A stretch of DNA of 64,000 nucleotides from Saprospiraceae bacterium UBA7687 (GTDB taxonomy: Bacteria > Bacteroidota > Bacteroidia > Chitinophagales > Saprospiraceae). Below are positions 9,953 to 19,252 of this stretch, in pieces (position 1 is the first letter of the stretch; each line of letters begins with the position of its first letter). The position numbers and the translations under genes are program-made. Below the pieces are notes generated by a model. The model was not told the origin of the DNA and searched no databases. It saw nothing but the letters and a program-made list of their open reading frames with translations. The stretch covers positions 56,142-120,141 of the forward strand of contig DLGT01000102.1 in assembly GCA_002482845.1 (NCBI GenBank), read 5' to 3'.

Positions 9953-10504
9953 TCATTCTTTCACACATCTAAATACATAGCCTGGAGGAATATTCATCGG
10001 CACAAAGTAGGTCTCTACATTTCCAAAAATACCTTCGTACATCTTTTTAATTCCATTAGCATAATGCATTTGTATGAATGTTCCGCCTTTTTTGATGTTT
10101 TTTCTGCATATCAACAGTATTTCCTGTGTTAAGTCTTTTGGCAAGACCAAAAATGGGATAGCTGAGATAATACTATCTACTTGGGAAATTCCGTGTTTAT
10201 GTAGGTGACGGTCCATATTTTGGGCGCCATCATTAATTAGGATCATTCTAGGGTCATCTATGCGAGATATGATCTCACAAAGTTCTGGATTAATCTCAAA
10301 TACGAATAACTTCGCATCATCTGCCATAGCTTTCAGAATATAGCTAGTAATCACGCCGTCTCCAGCGCCAAGTTCTACGATGACAGTCTCTTCTTTTGTA
10401 ATAAACTGGGTCATTTTGCGACACATTGCACTACCACTCCTGACTACTGTACCCATTTCCTGAAAGTTTTTTAAACTATGGAAAAGGAATTTTACCTTCT
10501 TCAA
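9953..10504 (-). CDS. SAM-dependent methyltransferase, phospholipid N-methyltransferase-like
   Basis: 183 residues. SAM motif I is VELGAGDGVITSYIL (about 43-57), the acidic end of strand 2 is VFEINPELCEII, and the conserved central motif is DSIISAIPFLVLP. The family (COG3963-like) includes bacterial phosphatidylethanolamine N-methyltransferases and is close in fold to rRNA adenine dimethylases, so the substrate is uncertain. The start appears to be TTG at 10504: an in-frame TAG lies two codons upstream, and the first Met (residue 17) is within the conserved region. It is flanked by rnpB and a divergent barrel gene, so it is probably a single-gene transcript. Confidence 0.7.
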   Translation of the reverse strand: MKKVKFLFHSLKNFQEMGTVVRSGSAMCRKMTQFITKEETVIVELGAGDGVITSYILKAMADDAKLFVFEINPELCEIISRIDDPRMILINDGAQNMDRHLHKHGISQVDSIISAIPFLVLPKDLTQEILLICRKNIKKGGTFIQMHYANGIKKMYEGIFGNVETYFVPMNIPPGYVFRCVKE

Positions 10505-10812
10505 AAACTAAAGTTTATTTGTTTCAAAATATGTCACATACATTCTAAAAGGCTAAGGTAGCAAAAAGTATTTTCTATAGCTCAAATTTTTTTCAATATT
10601 CTACAAATTAAAGATAAAATAACATTAACCGCTATGTTTAGACAACGAAACCTATAATTTGACTAATTTTGCTCCGTTTGATGCTTTATTGCCTGAATAT
10701 CACATCGTTAAAATGTCGTCGATATTCAAATTTAGCATGGTAATATTAGCATCTATTATCAGAATATATTTATTTAACGGCTTATAGCTTTATCAAAATA
10801 TACCTAGAAATT
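10505..10812. other. 308-bp divergent intergenic region
   Basis: AT-rich, with no open frame worth calling. It contains a Bacteroidota-like -7 box (TAATTTTG, 10664-10671) pointing toward the barrel gene, and an inverted repeat GAATATC (10695-10701) / GATATTC (10721-10727). Together these suggest a leader of about 140 nt with one hairpin before the next gene. Confidence 0.4.
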
Positions 10813-12603
10813 ATGAAGTTATTTCGGTTTTTATTGTTTACATTACTAATCACTTTTGTGGTGAAAACTTCTGTTGCGCAATCACCTAATATCTTGAGAA
10901 ATGATCAAATTCAGCATACTTATGACAGATTTGAAATACTAAGAAAAAGTGACACAACGCTTGTAAATAGTATCAATAATTATGATCGTAAAGAAACCAT
11001 GATATTTTTTAGAAGATCCTTGTCCGATCTAAATATGACTCAAAAGGACAAATATGATCTTGAACATTTTATGGCCGATAATTATGAATTTTTGCCATCT
11101 TACGAACAGATATCTAATGATAGTATTCAAAATGACATATTCAGGCCAGGACAAAGTGATATTGACGATGATGCATTTCTCAAACTGTCAAAAAAAGATT
11201 TTGAAAGGAAACCATTTCTAAAGTATTTTTACAAAACGCCAGCTAATTTTATTCAATTGGAAACGCCATCTTTCAAGATGTATATTAATCCAGTAATGCA
11301 ACTTACTTACTTAAATGAAAAAAATAATGCAAATACAGTATTTCAAAATACGCGTGGTATTGAGTTGAGAGCATATATTGACGAAAAAGTGTATGTTTAT
11401 ACCCAGCTTTTGGAAAATCAGAGGAGTTATCTTAGCTTTGTAGATGATAGAATTCAGAAATTTGGTACCTTACCAGGACAAGGATTCTGGAAAAGTTACA
11501 GTTCATCTATCATTGGAAATCTAAATGGTTACGATTTTTTTAATGCACGTGCTTATGTAGGATTTAATCCTGTGAAAAGTATTAATATTGAATTTGGTCA
11601 TGGCAGTCATTTTATCGGAAATGGGATTAGGTCTTTGCTGCTTTCAGATTATAGCCACAATTATCTATATTTGAAGTTCAATACAAGAATTTGGAAATTT
11701 CAATACCAAAATATTTTTGCTGAGTTAGCTCCAACTTCTACATTGAGAAATCCTGGTGATAACGTATTGCCTAAAAAATATGCAGCCACACATTATTTGG
11801 CTTTTAAACCAAATGCAAAATTTGAAATAGGATTATTCGAGACTGTTATTTTTGCAAGAGAAAATCACTTTGAATTTCAATATCTGAATCCTGTTATTTT
11901 GTATAGAGCTGTAGAACATTTTTTGGATAGTCCAGACAATGTCATGTTAGGTCTTAACATCAAAATAAATCCCATCAAGGGTATTTCTCTCTATGGACAA
12001 CTTATCTTAGATGAATTCAAACTATCTGAAGTCAGAAAACAAACGGGTTGGTGGGCAAATAAATTTGGCGGTCAGCTAGGTATTAAATATATAAATGCTT
12101 TTGGAATTGATCATCTTGACCTTCAGTTAGAGCATAATGTTGTTCGCCCTTACACTTACTCTCATCGAGACACTTTGCCTACTTTAGGAGACTATTCTAT
12201 AGCCAATTATGCTCATTCAAATCAGCCTTTGGCACACCCATTAGGTGCCAATTTTAGAGAAACTATTCTTATAGCACGCTTCAAACCACACAACAGAATT
12301 TACCTTACTGCCAAAGCATTATTTACAACTTATGGGGATGACAGACCTGGTGAAAATTGGGGAGGGAATATATTGTTACCACTCGAAAATAGACAACTTG
12401 AATATGGAAATGTGATAGGTCAAGGTTTAAAAACAGACATTATGGCTATAAATTTTGATGCCAGTTATGAGTTTTTCCATAATTATTTCTTTGACGTTCA
12501 AGCAATGTGGCGTCAAACTGCCGTAGAAGGAGTAGCTAAAGATCAGCATTATCTTGGCGCAGGATTCCGAATCAATATTGGACAAATTACCTATGATTAT
12601 TGA
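10813..12603 (+). CDS. RemB/Wzi-like outer-membrane beta-barrel protein
   Basis: 596 residues with a cleavable signal peptide (about 1-22, ending SVAQ) and then a long alternating-hydrophobicity region typical of an outer-membrane barrel, ending in an aromatic-rich strand (GQITYDY). Segments such as GSHFIGNGIRSLLLSDYSHN and NPVILYRAVEHFLDSPDNV match my recollection of RemB, a gliding-motility protein of Flavobacterium, and of Wzi-like capsule-assembly barrels. The assignment is by eye and not certain. The gene stands alone between the methyltransferase and a convergent lipoprotein operon. Confidence 0.6.
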   Translation: MKLFRFLLFTLLITFVVKTSVAQSPNILRNDQIQHTYDRFEILRKSDTTLVNSINNYDRKETMIFFRRSLSDLNMTQKDKYDLEHFMADNYEFLPSYEQISNDSIQNDIFRPGQSDIDDDAFLKLSKKDFERKPFLKYFYKTPANFIQLETPSFKMYINPVMQLTYLNEKNNANTVFQNTRGIELRAYIDEKVYVYTQLLENQRSYLSFVDDRIQKFGTLPGQGFWKSYSSSIIGNLNGYDFFNARAYVGFNPVKSINIEFGHGSHFIGNGIRSLLLSDYSHNYLYLKFNTRIWKFQYQNIFAELAPTSTLRNPGDNVLPKKYAATHYLAFKPNAKFEIGLFETVIFARENHFEFQYLNPVILYRAVEHFLDSPDNVMLGLNIKINPIKGISLYGQLILDEFKLSEVRKQTGWWANKFGGQLGIKYINAFGIDHLDLQLEHNVVRPYTYSHRDTLPTLGDYSIANYAHSNQPLAHPLGANFRETILIARFKPHNRIYLTAKALFTTYGDDRPGENWGGNILLPLENRQLEYGNVIGQGLKTDIMAINFDASYEFFHNYFFDVQAMWRQTAVEGVAKDQHYLGAGFRINIGQITYDY

Positions 12604-12657
12604 CCTATTGTTTAAGGTTTAATTGTTTAATGTTGAATTGATTAAGGTTTTTGTCCG

Positions 12658-12710
12658 ATAAGCTTAGCGTCTTCGCTAAGCTTGGGTTAGTAAAAGCGTC
12701 TCGCTTTTAA
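12658..12710. terminator. Two tandem perfect hairpins between convergent genes
   Basis: Hairpin 1 has AAGCTTAGCG (12660-12669), loop TCTT and CGCTAAGCTT (12674-12683). Hairpin 2 has TAAAAGCG (12691-12698), loop TCT and CGCTTTTA (12702-12709), with A and T runs on either side. Both share a GCG-TCT-CGC tip. They probably terminate transcription from both sides, and could also be a small repeated palindromic element. TTAAGGTT copies (12612, 12642) and an inverted AACCTTA (12739-12745) flank them. Confidence 0.55.
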
Positions 12711-12742
12711 TTGTGGATTATTATTGAATCTTAATCTTAACC

Positions 12743-13075
12743 TTACTTAATTATTGGTCTAGCCCTGATTGTGTCTGATATGCTGATTTTACCTGGAGAA
12801 AAGGGCTTTAAAGGTTTGTCAGGAAAAATAATGGAATCAGAAAGTCTGAAAGAAATTTCTTCGGATATCAACGAATCTACATATTCTTCTGCTTTTAGGA
12901 TAGCCTCAGTGGTACATCTTGAGAGTATTTGTTGTTTGTATTCTTCTTTTCTTTTGTCGAGTGCTTCTTTAATTTTGATGTTTTTAATTGTGAGATTATC
13001 AGTCTCATCTTGACATGAAATCAATAAAAATAAGGTAACTACGGTGAAAAGATGTTTCATTTTTTTCATGCTCAT
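12743..13075 (-). CDS. Small lipoprotein, unknown function
   Basis: 110 residues. The signal peptide ends in the lipobox LLISC (Cys21), then comes a Lys/Glu-rich helical part (about 25-75) and a Pro-rich end. No family is recognised. Its ATG overlaps the TGA of the upstream gene (ATGA at 13072-13075), so it is translationally coupled to that lipoprotein and, through it, to lptB. It may serve the outer-membrane assembly functions of that operon, but this is only context. Confidence 0.55.
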   Translation of the reverse strand: MSMKKMKHLFTVVTLFLLISCQDETDNLTIKNIKIKEALDKRKEEYKQQILSRCTTEAILKAEEYVDSLISEEISFRLSDSIIFPDKPLKPFSPGKISISDTIRARPIIK

Positions 13076-13329
13076 TTCATAAAATAAATTTCTATCTCTG
13101 CCATTCTTTCAGTTTTCAATGAGTCCACTGCTCGCTGGTATATGGTATCTTTATTTGCAACACACAGAGAGTCTACCGTATTACGCCATTCATTGAGTGT
13201 ATTGTTATATAATGTATCTAATGTATATTTCTCAGCTGCTGTCAGTTGTTTGCTATCCGCACTACATCCTGAATTCATATAAATTAGAGCTAATATTCCG
13301 ATCACAAATATCAATTTAACTTGGATCAT
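13072..13329 (-). CDS. Small lipoprotein, unknown function
   Basis: 85 residues with a signal peptide ending MNSGC (Cys22) followed by a mostly helical, charged segment (about 30-85). Not recognised. It overlaps the end of lptB by 14 nt and the start of the next lipoprotein by 4 nt, so the three genes form one tightly coupled unit. It resembles its downstream neighbour in size and helical make-up, so the two could be a diverged pair or partners. Confidence 0.55.
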   Translation of the reverse strand: MIQVKLIFVIGILALIYMNSGCSADSKQLTAAEKYTLDTLYNNTLNEWRNTVDSLCVANKDTIYQRAVDSLKTERMAEIEIYFMK

Positions 13330-14068
13330 GGAGTTCTGGATTTTTCTTTTTCAATTCAAAGTTTTTACCTAGATACACTCTTCTTACTACTTCATCTGCT
13401 GCAAGCTCTTCTGCTGTGCCTGCTTTCAGAATATTACCTTCAAACATCAAGTACGCTCGGTCCGTAATAGAAAGAGTCTCTTGTACATTATGGTCAGTGA
13501 TCAGTATGCCAATATTTTTAGTCTTAAGTTTTGCTACGATATATTGTATATCTTCTACAGCGATAGGGTCGATGCCTGCGAATGGTTCATCGAGCAAAAT
13601 AAATTTAGGATTTGAAGCTAGTGATCTTGCTATTTCTGTTCTTCTTCTTTCGCCACCGGAAAGCGAATCACCTATGTTTTTGCGCACCTTGTCTAGTCTG
13701 AATTCGCTGATGAGTGACTCAAGTTTTTCATGACGTTCTTCTTTGCTTAAACCGATCATTTCTAGTACTGCCATGATGTTGTCTTCGACAGATAGTTTTC
13801 TAAATACGCTTGGTTCTTGAGGAAGATATCCGATACCTTTCTGAGCTCTTCTATACATAGCATCAGAGGTGACTTCTTGTCCATCTAGTATGACTTTGCC
13901 ACTTGTAGGCTGTATAAATCCTACCATCATGTAGAATGTTGTCGTCTTGCCGGCACCATTAGGTCCTAGCAATCCTACTATTTCACCTTGATCTACATGG
14001 ATCGATACAGATTTGACTACCTGTCGTTGTCCATAAAATTTTACTAAATTTTCAGCGCTGAATACCAT
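13316..14068 (-). CDS. lptB: LPS export ABC transporter ATP-binding protein LptB
   Basis: 250 residues, the usual LptB length. Walker A is GPNGAGKT (35-42), the Q-loop is GYLPQEPSVFRKL, the ABC signature is LSGGERRRTEIARSL, and Walker B is FILLDEPFAGIDP, followed by the H-loop His in LITDHNV. SVFRKLSVEDNI and DEPFAGIDPIAV are strongly typical of LptB as opposed to other ABC ATPases. It powers extraction of lipopolysaccharide from the inner membrane with LptF/G, which are not in this window. It sits 3 nt downstream of a large lipoprotein gene and ahead of two small lipoproteins. Confidence 0.93.
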   Translation of the reverse strand: MVFSAENLVKFYGQRQVVKSVSIHVDQGEIVGLLGPNGAGKTTTFYMMVGFIQPTSGKVILDGQEVTSDAMYRRAQKGIGYLPQEPSVFRKLSVEDNIMAVLEMIGLSKEERHEKLESLISEFRLDKVRKNIGDSLSGGERRRTEIARSLASNPKFILLDEPFAGIDPIAVEDIQYIVAKLKTKNIGILITDHNVQETLSITDRAYLMFEGNILKAGTAEELAADEVVRRVYLGKNFELKKKNPELHDPS

Positions 14069-14071
14069 CTT

Positions 14072-15742
14072 TTATTTTAACTTCTGTTCAATACTATTTT
14101 TTAAACTAGATTCATCTTTATTTGGTTCACTACCTACTGCAGCACCCGTTTTCCAAGAAATGGTAACTTCGCTTTCCCAGTTTTCACGGAGTTTATCCCC
14201 TTTTATGGTTTTGATATTTTCTGGTTGTGTTTTTTGCCAATAATTTCCTGGATCCCATTTCCCATTTTTATTAACATCTTCTATAATTTCAAAATTATAT
14301 TTATCAGGTACTAAACCTTTTAGATTAATCTTTGTCTCAGAAACATTATTTACTACTATCTCGTATATTAGTTTTTTCTCTCTTAATACCTTAATAATAT
14401 AGGTGTTAGTAGAGTCCAAGTCTACAATACTTCCCAAAATAGTACTAGTCTGCGTCGGTGTCAGGATGGAGAATGTCAGTCCAAATGAATCATTGACCAT
14501 ACCATATATATTGCGAATAACATTGCTATCAATGGAGACAAAGTACTTCTCGCCAGGTAGCCAATTATACTTGATGATTAGATTTTTTCTGCTCTCAGAG
14601 AGTTGAATGTCAACATTTTCAAGTAGACCTATAGTATCTGCTATTTCTATTTTTTCTACATCAAATGAGTCAATTGGAAAGTTAAAACCTATCATCAGCG
14701 AATCACCTGACAGCATCTGTGTCGAATTATTGGCGATCTCTCTTTTGAATTTTGATTTTTTTAAGAAATCTGTTTTACCTCTAGGTTTGACTTTTAGAGT
14801 ATCATCTAGGACGTACACAAAAAACGAATCGATGTCTGTATTATAATAAATATTTATAGAATCGTTCACTATCTCATTGTAGGTAATGAGTTCATTATCA
14901 GATATTTGATAAGTGATTTCTTTTGGATTGGTATTAAATAAAAGATTGATTCTTCCGTAAACCTTACTATTTGATGAGACAAGTTTGGTTTTTGGCGTAG
15001 GGATTGATGAGACCAGTTTGTAAGATTTTACAATGGTGTCCTCCAAGAATATCAAAGAATCAAGAAAAGCGATTTTTTCAGTTGGAAGATCATACTTGTA
15101 ATTCAGATTTTCATCCTTCATGGCAAATAATCTGAAAGTGTCACTTTTTATATTTTGGAATGAAAATTCACCCGTTTTATTTGTTCTAGCAAAATAAAAT
15201 GGTTTTTCTTTTGCTACGATAGAATCTTCAATATTATCATACAGAAATACGACCATGTCTTGTTCGGGCTCTCTAGTGAGCGCATTGATGATATTCCCTT
15301 TCAGACTCAAACTATCTAAAACATCTCCTGTAGAAAACACAAAAGTGAAGTTAGAAAGCTTATTACTCTCATGAAAATCGACAATTGATTCTCCAAAATT
15401 GATGGTGTAGGTGGCATTCTCTCTCAGGACTTCTTTTTTGTCAAACTCAAAAGTGACCTTTTTGCCTTTATGTTTTACCTGTGGAATGTAAGTAAGTGGC
15501 GGAGACACGAGCACTTGTTTAATAGCATCTTTCACTTCTACAAACTCATCAAAATGAAATTCAAAAAGCCGTAGGTTTAAGTTCGTTTGTTTGTTTTTGG
15601 TAGATCGGAGAGAGTCTAATTTTGGTGGTATTTCATCCTTCTTGCCACCTGTAGGCGAGCCAGTACTCGCACAAGAATACAAGGATATAATGGCAATTAA
15701 TACCAAACAACTTAGACCCAAAAATGTCGAATAAACTTTCAA
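14072..15742 (-). CDS. Ig-like (Big_5) domain lipoprotein
   Basis: 556 residues with a lipoprotein signal peptide (SLYSC, Cys24) followed by ASTGSPTGGKKDEIPPKL, the usual opening of Bacteroidota lipoproteins with an N-terminal Big_5 Ig-like domain (about 40-140, including TYTINFGESIVDFHESN and FVFSTG). The middle contains a carboxypeptidase-regulatory-like or beta-sandwich region (GEFSFQNIKSDTFRLFAMKD). An EDVNKNGKWDPGNYW segment near 505 looks like a calcium-binding loop. Translation appears to begin at TTG (15742); no ATG precedes the signal peptide. Probably a surface or periplasmic structural protein, cotranscribed with lptB. Confidence 0.65.
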   Translation of the reverse strand: MKVYSTFLGLSCLVLIAIISLYSCASTGSPTGGKKDEIPPKLDSLRSTKNKQTNLNLRLFEFHFDEFVEVKDAIKQVLVSPPLTYIPQVKHKGKKVTFEFDKKEVLRENATYTINFGESIVDFHESNKLSNFTFVFSTGDVLDSLSLKGNIINALTREPEQDMVVFLYDNIEDSIVAKEKPFYFARTNKTGEFSFQNIKSDTFRLFAMKDENLNYKYDLPTEKIAFLDSLIFLEDTIVKSYKLVSSIPTPKTKLVSSNSKVYGRINLLFNTNPKEITYQISDNELITYNEIVNDSINIYYNTDIDSFFVYVLDDTLKVKPRGKTDFLKKSKFKREIANNSTQMLSGDSLMIGFNFPIDSFDVEKIEIADTIGLLENVDIQLSESRKNLIIKYNWLPGEKYFVSIDSNVIRNIYGMVNDSFGLTFSILTPTQTSTILGSIVDLDSTNTYIIKVLREKKLIYEIVVNNVSETKINLKGLVPDKYNFEIIEDVNKNGKWDPGNYWQKTQPENIKTIKGDKLRENWESEVTISWKTGAAVGSEPNKDESSLKNSIEQKLK

Positions 15743-15947
15743 ATGTTTTATGTTCTGATCAAATAAACTGCAAAAGTCGCCTTTTTAAAGCTATCATTAA
15801 AGAAAAACTTGGATCATAATTTTCAAAAATTTCCATTTCTGTAAATATATGAAATAAATTGGTGTTATTTTGCATTCTAGCCACATTTCAAAATACGAAA
15901 GTAAATCTTATTTGTTATAATTAATCGTATTTATAATTAAATAACAC

Positions 15948-15976
15948 TTGCGTTAATTTGTTGTTAAATACCTTTG
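15948..15976 (+). promoter_or_regulatory. Promoter of the histidine kinase/response regulator pair
   Basis: TTG at 15948-15950, an 18-nt spacer and TACCTTTG at 15969-15976, matching the Bacteroidota TAnnTTTG box. The start point would fall near 15980, which supports the ATG at 16008 over the upstream TTG at 15990. Confidence 0.5.
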
Positions 15977-16007
15977 TATCATCAAAGTATTGAATATATT
16001 TGTCACC

Positions 16008-17432
16008 ATGAGTAAAAAAGCCATTTGGACCATCATCATTTTTATGACCTTATCCCTGATAGGCGTTGGTGTTATTCAATTCATGTGGATACAAAGAGCT
16101 GTCAATCTCGATGAGAAAAACTTTAATGACAAGGTCCAAATAGCCTTGAGTAATGTAAAAAAAAGACTTCAGAATGATGCAGAAAATGAAGCTGAAAAAA
16201 ATTATTATACCAACAAGTCACTTTTTGATTCGAAGACAACCATAGAAAAGATCATATCTGAGGATATTGCCAATAGTAGGAGTATCAATTCATATCAGAG
16301 AATTAAGGATTTTGAATACCGTTCTTCTATTCTCAATCCGGTAGATCTGCTAGAAAACATAGACAAAGATAAGCTTGCAAAATATCTCAAGAAAGAACTT
16401 CTAGCTCAAAATATTGACCTTAAGTATGAATATGGAGTGTATTCAAATAAGGAAAAGGCCTATTTTATTGAAAATGGCAATTACACAGCGACCATAGGTG
16501 ATACTACTCGTTCAAGCAATATAGCAGCAATGAATCCACTCTATAAGGCGGAATACAAAATCTCGCTTTTTGCCGACGAAAGCGCCGAACCTGGACATTT
16601 AAACTTATTTTTCCCAGGGAAAACTCGTTTTCTGTGGGCATCTGTGATTCCTATTTTGATAAGTTCTATAGTATTTACAGCAATGATTCTCTTCTGTTTT
16701 TCATACACGATTTATGTCATCTTCAGACAGAAAAAGGTATCAGAAATGAAAACAGATTTTATCAATAATATGACTCACGAGTTTAAAACACCGATTGCAA
16801 CCATCTCTCTTGCTTCAGACTCGATCTTGAGTCCATCTATTTTGGCCAATCAAGATAAAGTCTCCAGATTTATAAATATCATTAAACAAGAGAATGCTAG
16901 GATGCTCGGTCAGGTAGAGAAAGTACTCCAAATGGCACAAATCGAAAAGGAAAACGTAGAGTTAAAACTCGTCCAATGTAACATCCACGAACTGATAGAG
17001 AATGCTATAGTCAATGCAGAATTAAAAATACAAGCAAAAGGAGGCACCATCATAACCAACCTTGACGCAAAAAATCCCGTCATACAAGGTGATGTGACCC
17101 ATATTTCGAGTATTATCAATAATCTATTAGACAATGCTGAGAAATATACTCCCGAATCACCTAATATTGTCATTAGCTCAAGAAATGTAAAAGATGGTGT
17201 AGAGTTTTCTATCGAAGACAATGGCATCGGGATGAACAAAGATTCTTTAAAATTGATTTTTGAAAAATTTTATCGAGTCCACACGGGCAATATACATGAT
17301 GTAAAAGGATTTGGATTGGGTCTTAGTTATGTCAAAGCTATGGTAGATGCGCACCATGGTAAGATCAATGTAAAAAGTGAATTGGGTAAGGGAAGTACGT
17401 TTTCCGTATTTTTGCCTTACAAAAAAATGTAA
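16008..17432 (+). CDS. Sensor histidine kinase, RprX-like
   Basis: 474 residues from the ATG at 16008. A TTG 18 nt upstream is in frame, but it lies next to the predicted transcription start. Two membrane segments (about 6-26 and 205-230) bracket a periplasmic sensor of about 180 residues. The phospho-accepting His257 is in MTHEFKTPIATISLASDSI. The ATPase domain has NNLLDNAEKYT (N box), EDNGIGMN and GFGLGLSYV. The H-box wording is that of Bacteroidota RprX-type kinases. An OmpR-type regulator gene follows after about 50 nt and is its presumed partner. The sensed signal is unknown. Confidence 0.88.
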   Translation: MSKKAIWTIIIFMTLSLIGVGVIQFMWIQRAVNLDEKNFNDKVQIALSNVKKRLQNDAENEAEKNYYTNKSLFDSKTTIEKIISEDIANSRSINSYQRIKDFEYRSSILNPVDLLENIDKDKLAKYLKKELLAQNIDLKYEYGVYSNKEKAYFIENGNYTATIGDTTRSSNIAAMNPLYKAEYKISLFADESAEPGHLNLFFPGKTRFLWASVIPILISSIVFTAMILFCFSYTIYVIFRQKKVSEMKTDFINNMTHEFKTPIATISLASDSILSPSILANQDKVSRFINIIKQENARMLGQVEKVLQMAQIEKENVELKLVQCNIHELIENAIVNAELKIQAKGGTIITNLDAKNPVIQGDVTHISSIINNLLDNAEKYTPESPNIVISSRNVKDGVEFSIEDNGIGMNKDSLKLIFEKFYRVHTGNIHDVKGFGLGLSYVKAMVDAHHGKINVKSELGKGSTFSVFLPYKKM

Positions 17433-17485
17433 AATAAAAAATGTCATTATTCAGTTATTAGTTAAATAGAAAAAATCAAAAAGAA

Positions 17486-18190
17486 ATGGGAAATAGAATA
17501 TTATTAGTAGAAGATGACCAGAATTTTGGTGATGTACTTCGTTCGTACTTAGAGATGAATGATTATGATGTCACCTTGGCTACAGATGGAGAAGCTGGTT
17601 TTGAAGCGTTCAAAAGAGGTACATTCGACCTTACGATCACCGATGTCATGATGCCCAAAAAAGATGGCTTCACGATGGCTAAAGAAATTAGAGGTATAAA
17701 TAAAGTGATTCCAATCATATTTTTAACTGCCAAAACATTAAAAGAAGATGTTTTGGAAGGATTTAAATTGGGTGCAGATGATTACATTACAAAACCTTTT
17801 AATTCTGAAGAACTTCTTTTTAGGGTGAAAGCTGTCCTCCGAAGGTCATCAAAACCTGAAGAAAATCTCGAAGATCAACGTGACTTTATTATAGGTGATT
17901 ACCATTTTGACTATGCCCTTCGTATTTTGACATACAAAGTTGATGGTAGTACTGAAAAATTATCTCCCAAAGAAGCACAATTGTTGAGATTGTTCTGTTT
18001 TAGAATTAATGACGTATTGCAAAGATCAGAAGCACTAACCAAGATATGGGAAGATGATAATTATTTTACGGCTAGAAGTATGGATGTATTTATCACCAAA
18101 ATCCGTAAATATTTGGCAAAAGATACCAACATAGAGATAGAAAACATTCACGGCAATGGTTTCAGAATGTATCTGAAGTCTCAGCAATAA
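17486..18190 (+). CDS. OmpR/PhoB-family response regulator, RprY-like
   Basis: 234 residues. The receiver domain (1-120) has the acidic pocket Asp10/Asp11, phospho-accepting Asp53 in TITDVMMPKKDG, and the switch region FLTAKT...GADDYITKPFN. The C-terminal winged helix (about 135-232) includes KLSPKEAQLLRLF, AREAL-like RSEALTKIW and the recognition helix RSMDVFITKIRKYL. Together with the preceding kinase it makes a complete two-component system resembling Bacteroidota RprXY. Targets are not identifiable from the window. Confidence 0.9.
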   Translation: MGNRILLVEDDQNFGDVLRSYLEMNDYDVTLATDGEAGFEAFKRGTFDLTITDVMMPKKDGFTMAKEIRGINKVIPIIFLTAKTLKEDVLEGFKLGADDYITKPFNSEELLFRVKAVLRRSSKPEENLEDQRDFIIGDYHFDYALRILTYKVDGSTEKLSPKEAQLLRLFCFRINDVLQRSEALTKIWEDDNYFTARSMDVFITKIRKYLAKDTNIEIENIHGNGFRMYLKSQQ

Positions 18191-18208
18191 TTACAGTAAG
18201 AAGCGTTT

Positions 18209-19165
18209 TTATAGGTTTGTCTTTTCAATTTTCCATATTCGGATAGTCCTATCGTCACTTGCGCTTACTAGCGTAGACTCGGTATGTAACCATAGTAGGC
18301 TATTGACAGAATTGATATGTCCATCCTTTTGAACATCAATAGATTTGTACAATTCAAAACTTGTGTCATCCCATATTCTGATACATTTATCTCTAGATGC
18401 TGTGGCAAATAGAGATAATTCGGGTATGTGTACGATACTATTGATGGTAAACATATGTGCCGCAAAATCTTGTTCTACATCCATATTGGGGACAGACCAA
18501 GCTTTGAGATGCGCATCTCTACCACCCGAAAGAAGGGTTTCATTTGGCAGCATTGCAAGGCTGAAAACGGAATTTTGATGTGCAAGTACTATGTTTTTTT
18601 CTACTTTTAAGTCTTTTTCATTTATTTGATAGATGGTATTGTCACTAGATCCTATATATATGGTATAGTTTTTATCGTCATATATAATGGAACGAAGGCC
18701 TTGATTAGATATTTTTAAAGATTCTATTGGTTGATAAGTTTGTACATCCCATTTACACAAATAACCATCGCCACTTATTGAGTAAATATGGTCGGAACTG
18801 ACCTGACAAAAGCCGAAAATACTTCCTTTATGAAAAGCAACACGTTTTAAAATGATATTTGTCTCTGTATCAAGCCAATAGATGTGTCCTTCAAAATCAC
18901 CTACCACCAATAAATGATGTTCCTTTATATAAATGATAGAAAATACTTTTCCTTCTACTTTTGCTAATAATAGTCCGTCGGTTTTTCTATTATCTTTTTC
19001 CCATTGGACTATCCATCCGTCACCTGCAGCAGAAAAGAAATATGGTGTATCTATTTTATCTGCTAGACAATAAATGGATGAAATGTGTCCTGATAAGGTA
19101 ACTAAGTGCTTGATATGGAAAGTTCGACCTAAAATATGGTTTATATTTATTTGCTTTTCAAACAA
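18209..19165 (-). CDS. WD40-repeat protein, seven-bladed propeller
   Basis: 318 residues with no signal peptide, so probably cytoplasmic. About seven WD40-type repeats span the whole protein; clear ones end in GDGWIVQWEKD, GDGYLCKWDVQ, GRDAHLKAWSV, SRDKCIRIWDD and SDDRTIRIWKI. Such propellers act as protein-binding platforms. Translation seems to start with TTG at 19165, since an in-frame TGA lies directly upstream and no ATG is available. It is convergent with the response regulator gene (18-nt gap) and divergent from the phosphopantetheinyl transferase. No function is assigned. Confidence 0.8.
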   Translation of the reverse strand: MFEKQININHILGRTFHIKHLVTLSGHISSIYCLADKIDTPYFFSAAGDGWIVQWEKDNRKTDGLLLAKVEGKVFSIIYIKEHHLLVVGDFEGHIYWLDTETNIILKRVAFHKGSIFGFCQVSSDHIYSISGDGYLCKWDVQTYQPIESLKISNQGLRSIIYDDKNYTIYIGSSDNTIYQINEKDLKVEKNIVLAHQNSVFSLAMLPNETLLSGGRDAHLKAWSVPNMDVEQDFAAHMFTINSIVHIPELSLFATASRDKCIRIWDDTSFELYKSIDVQKDGHINSVNSLLWLHTESTLVSASDDRTIRIWKIEKTNL

Positions 19166-19252
19166 TCAGAATCCAATATGTGTTCTAGATAGCAGTCAAA
19201 AGAAATAATTTTGACTTAATTAATATATTTGTCAAGGCTTTTAATTTTTTTA

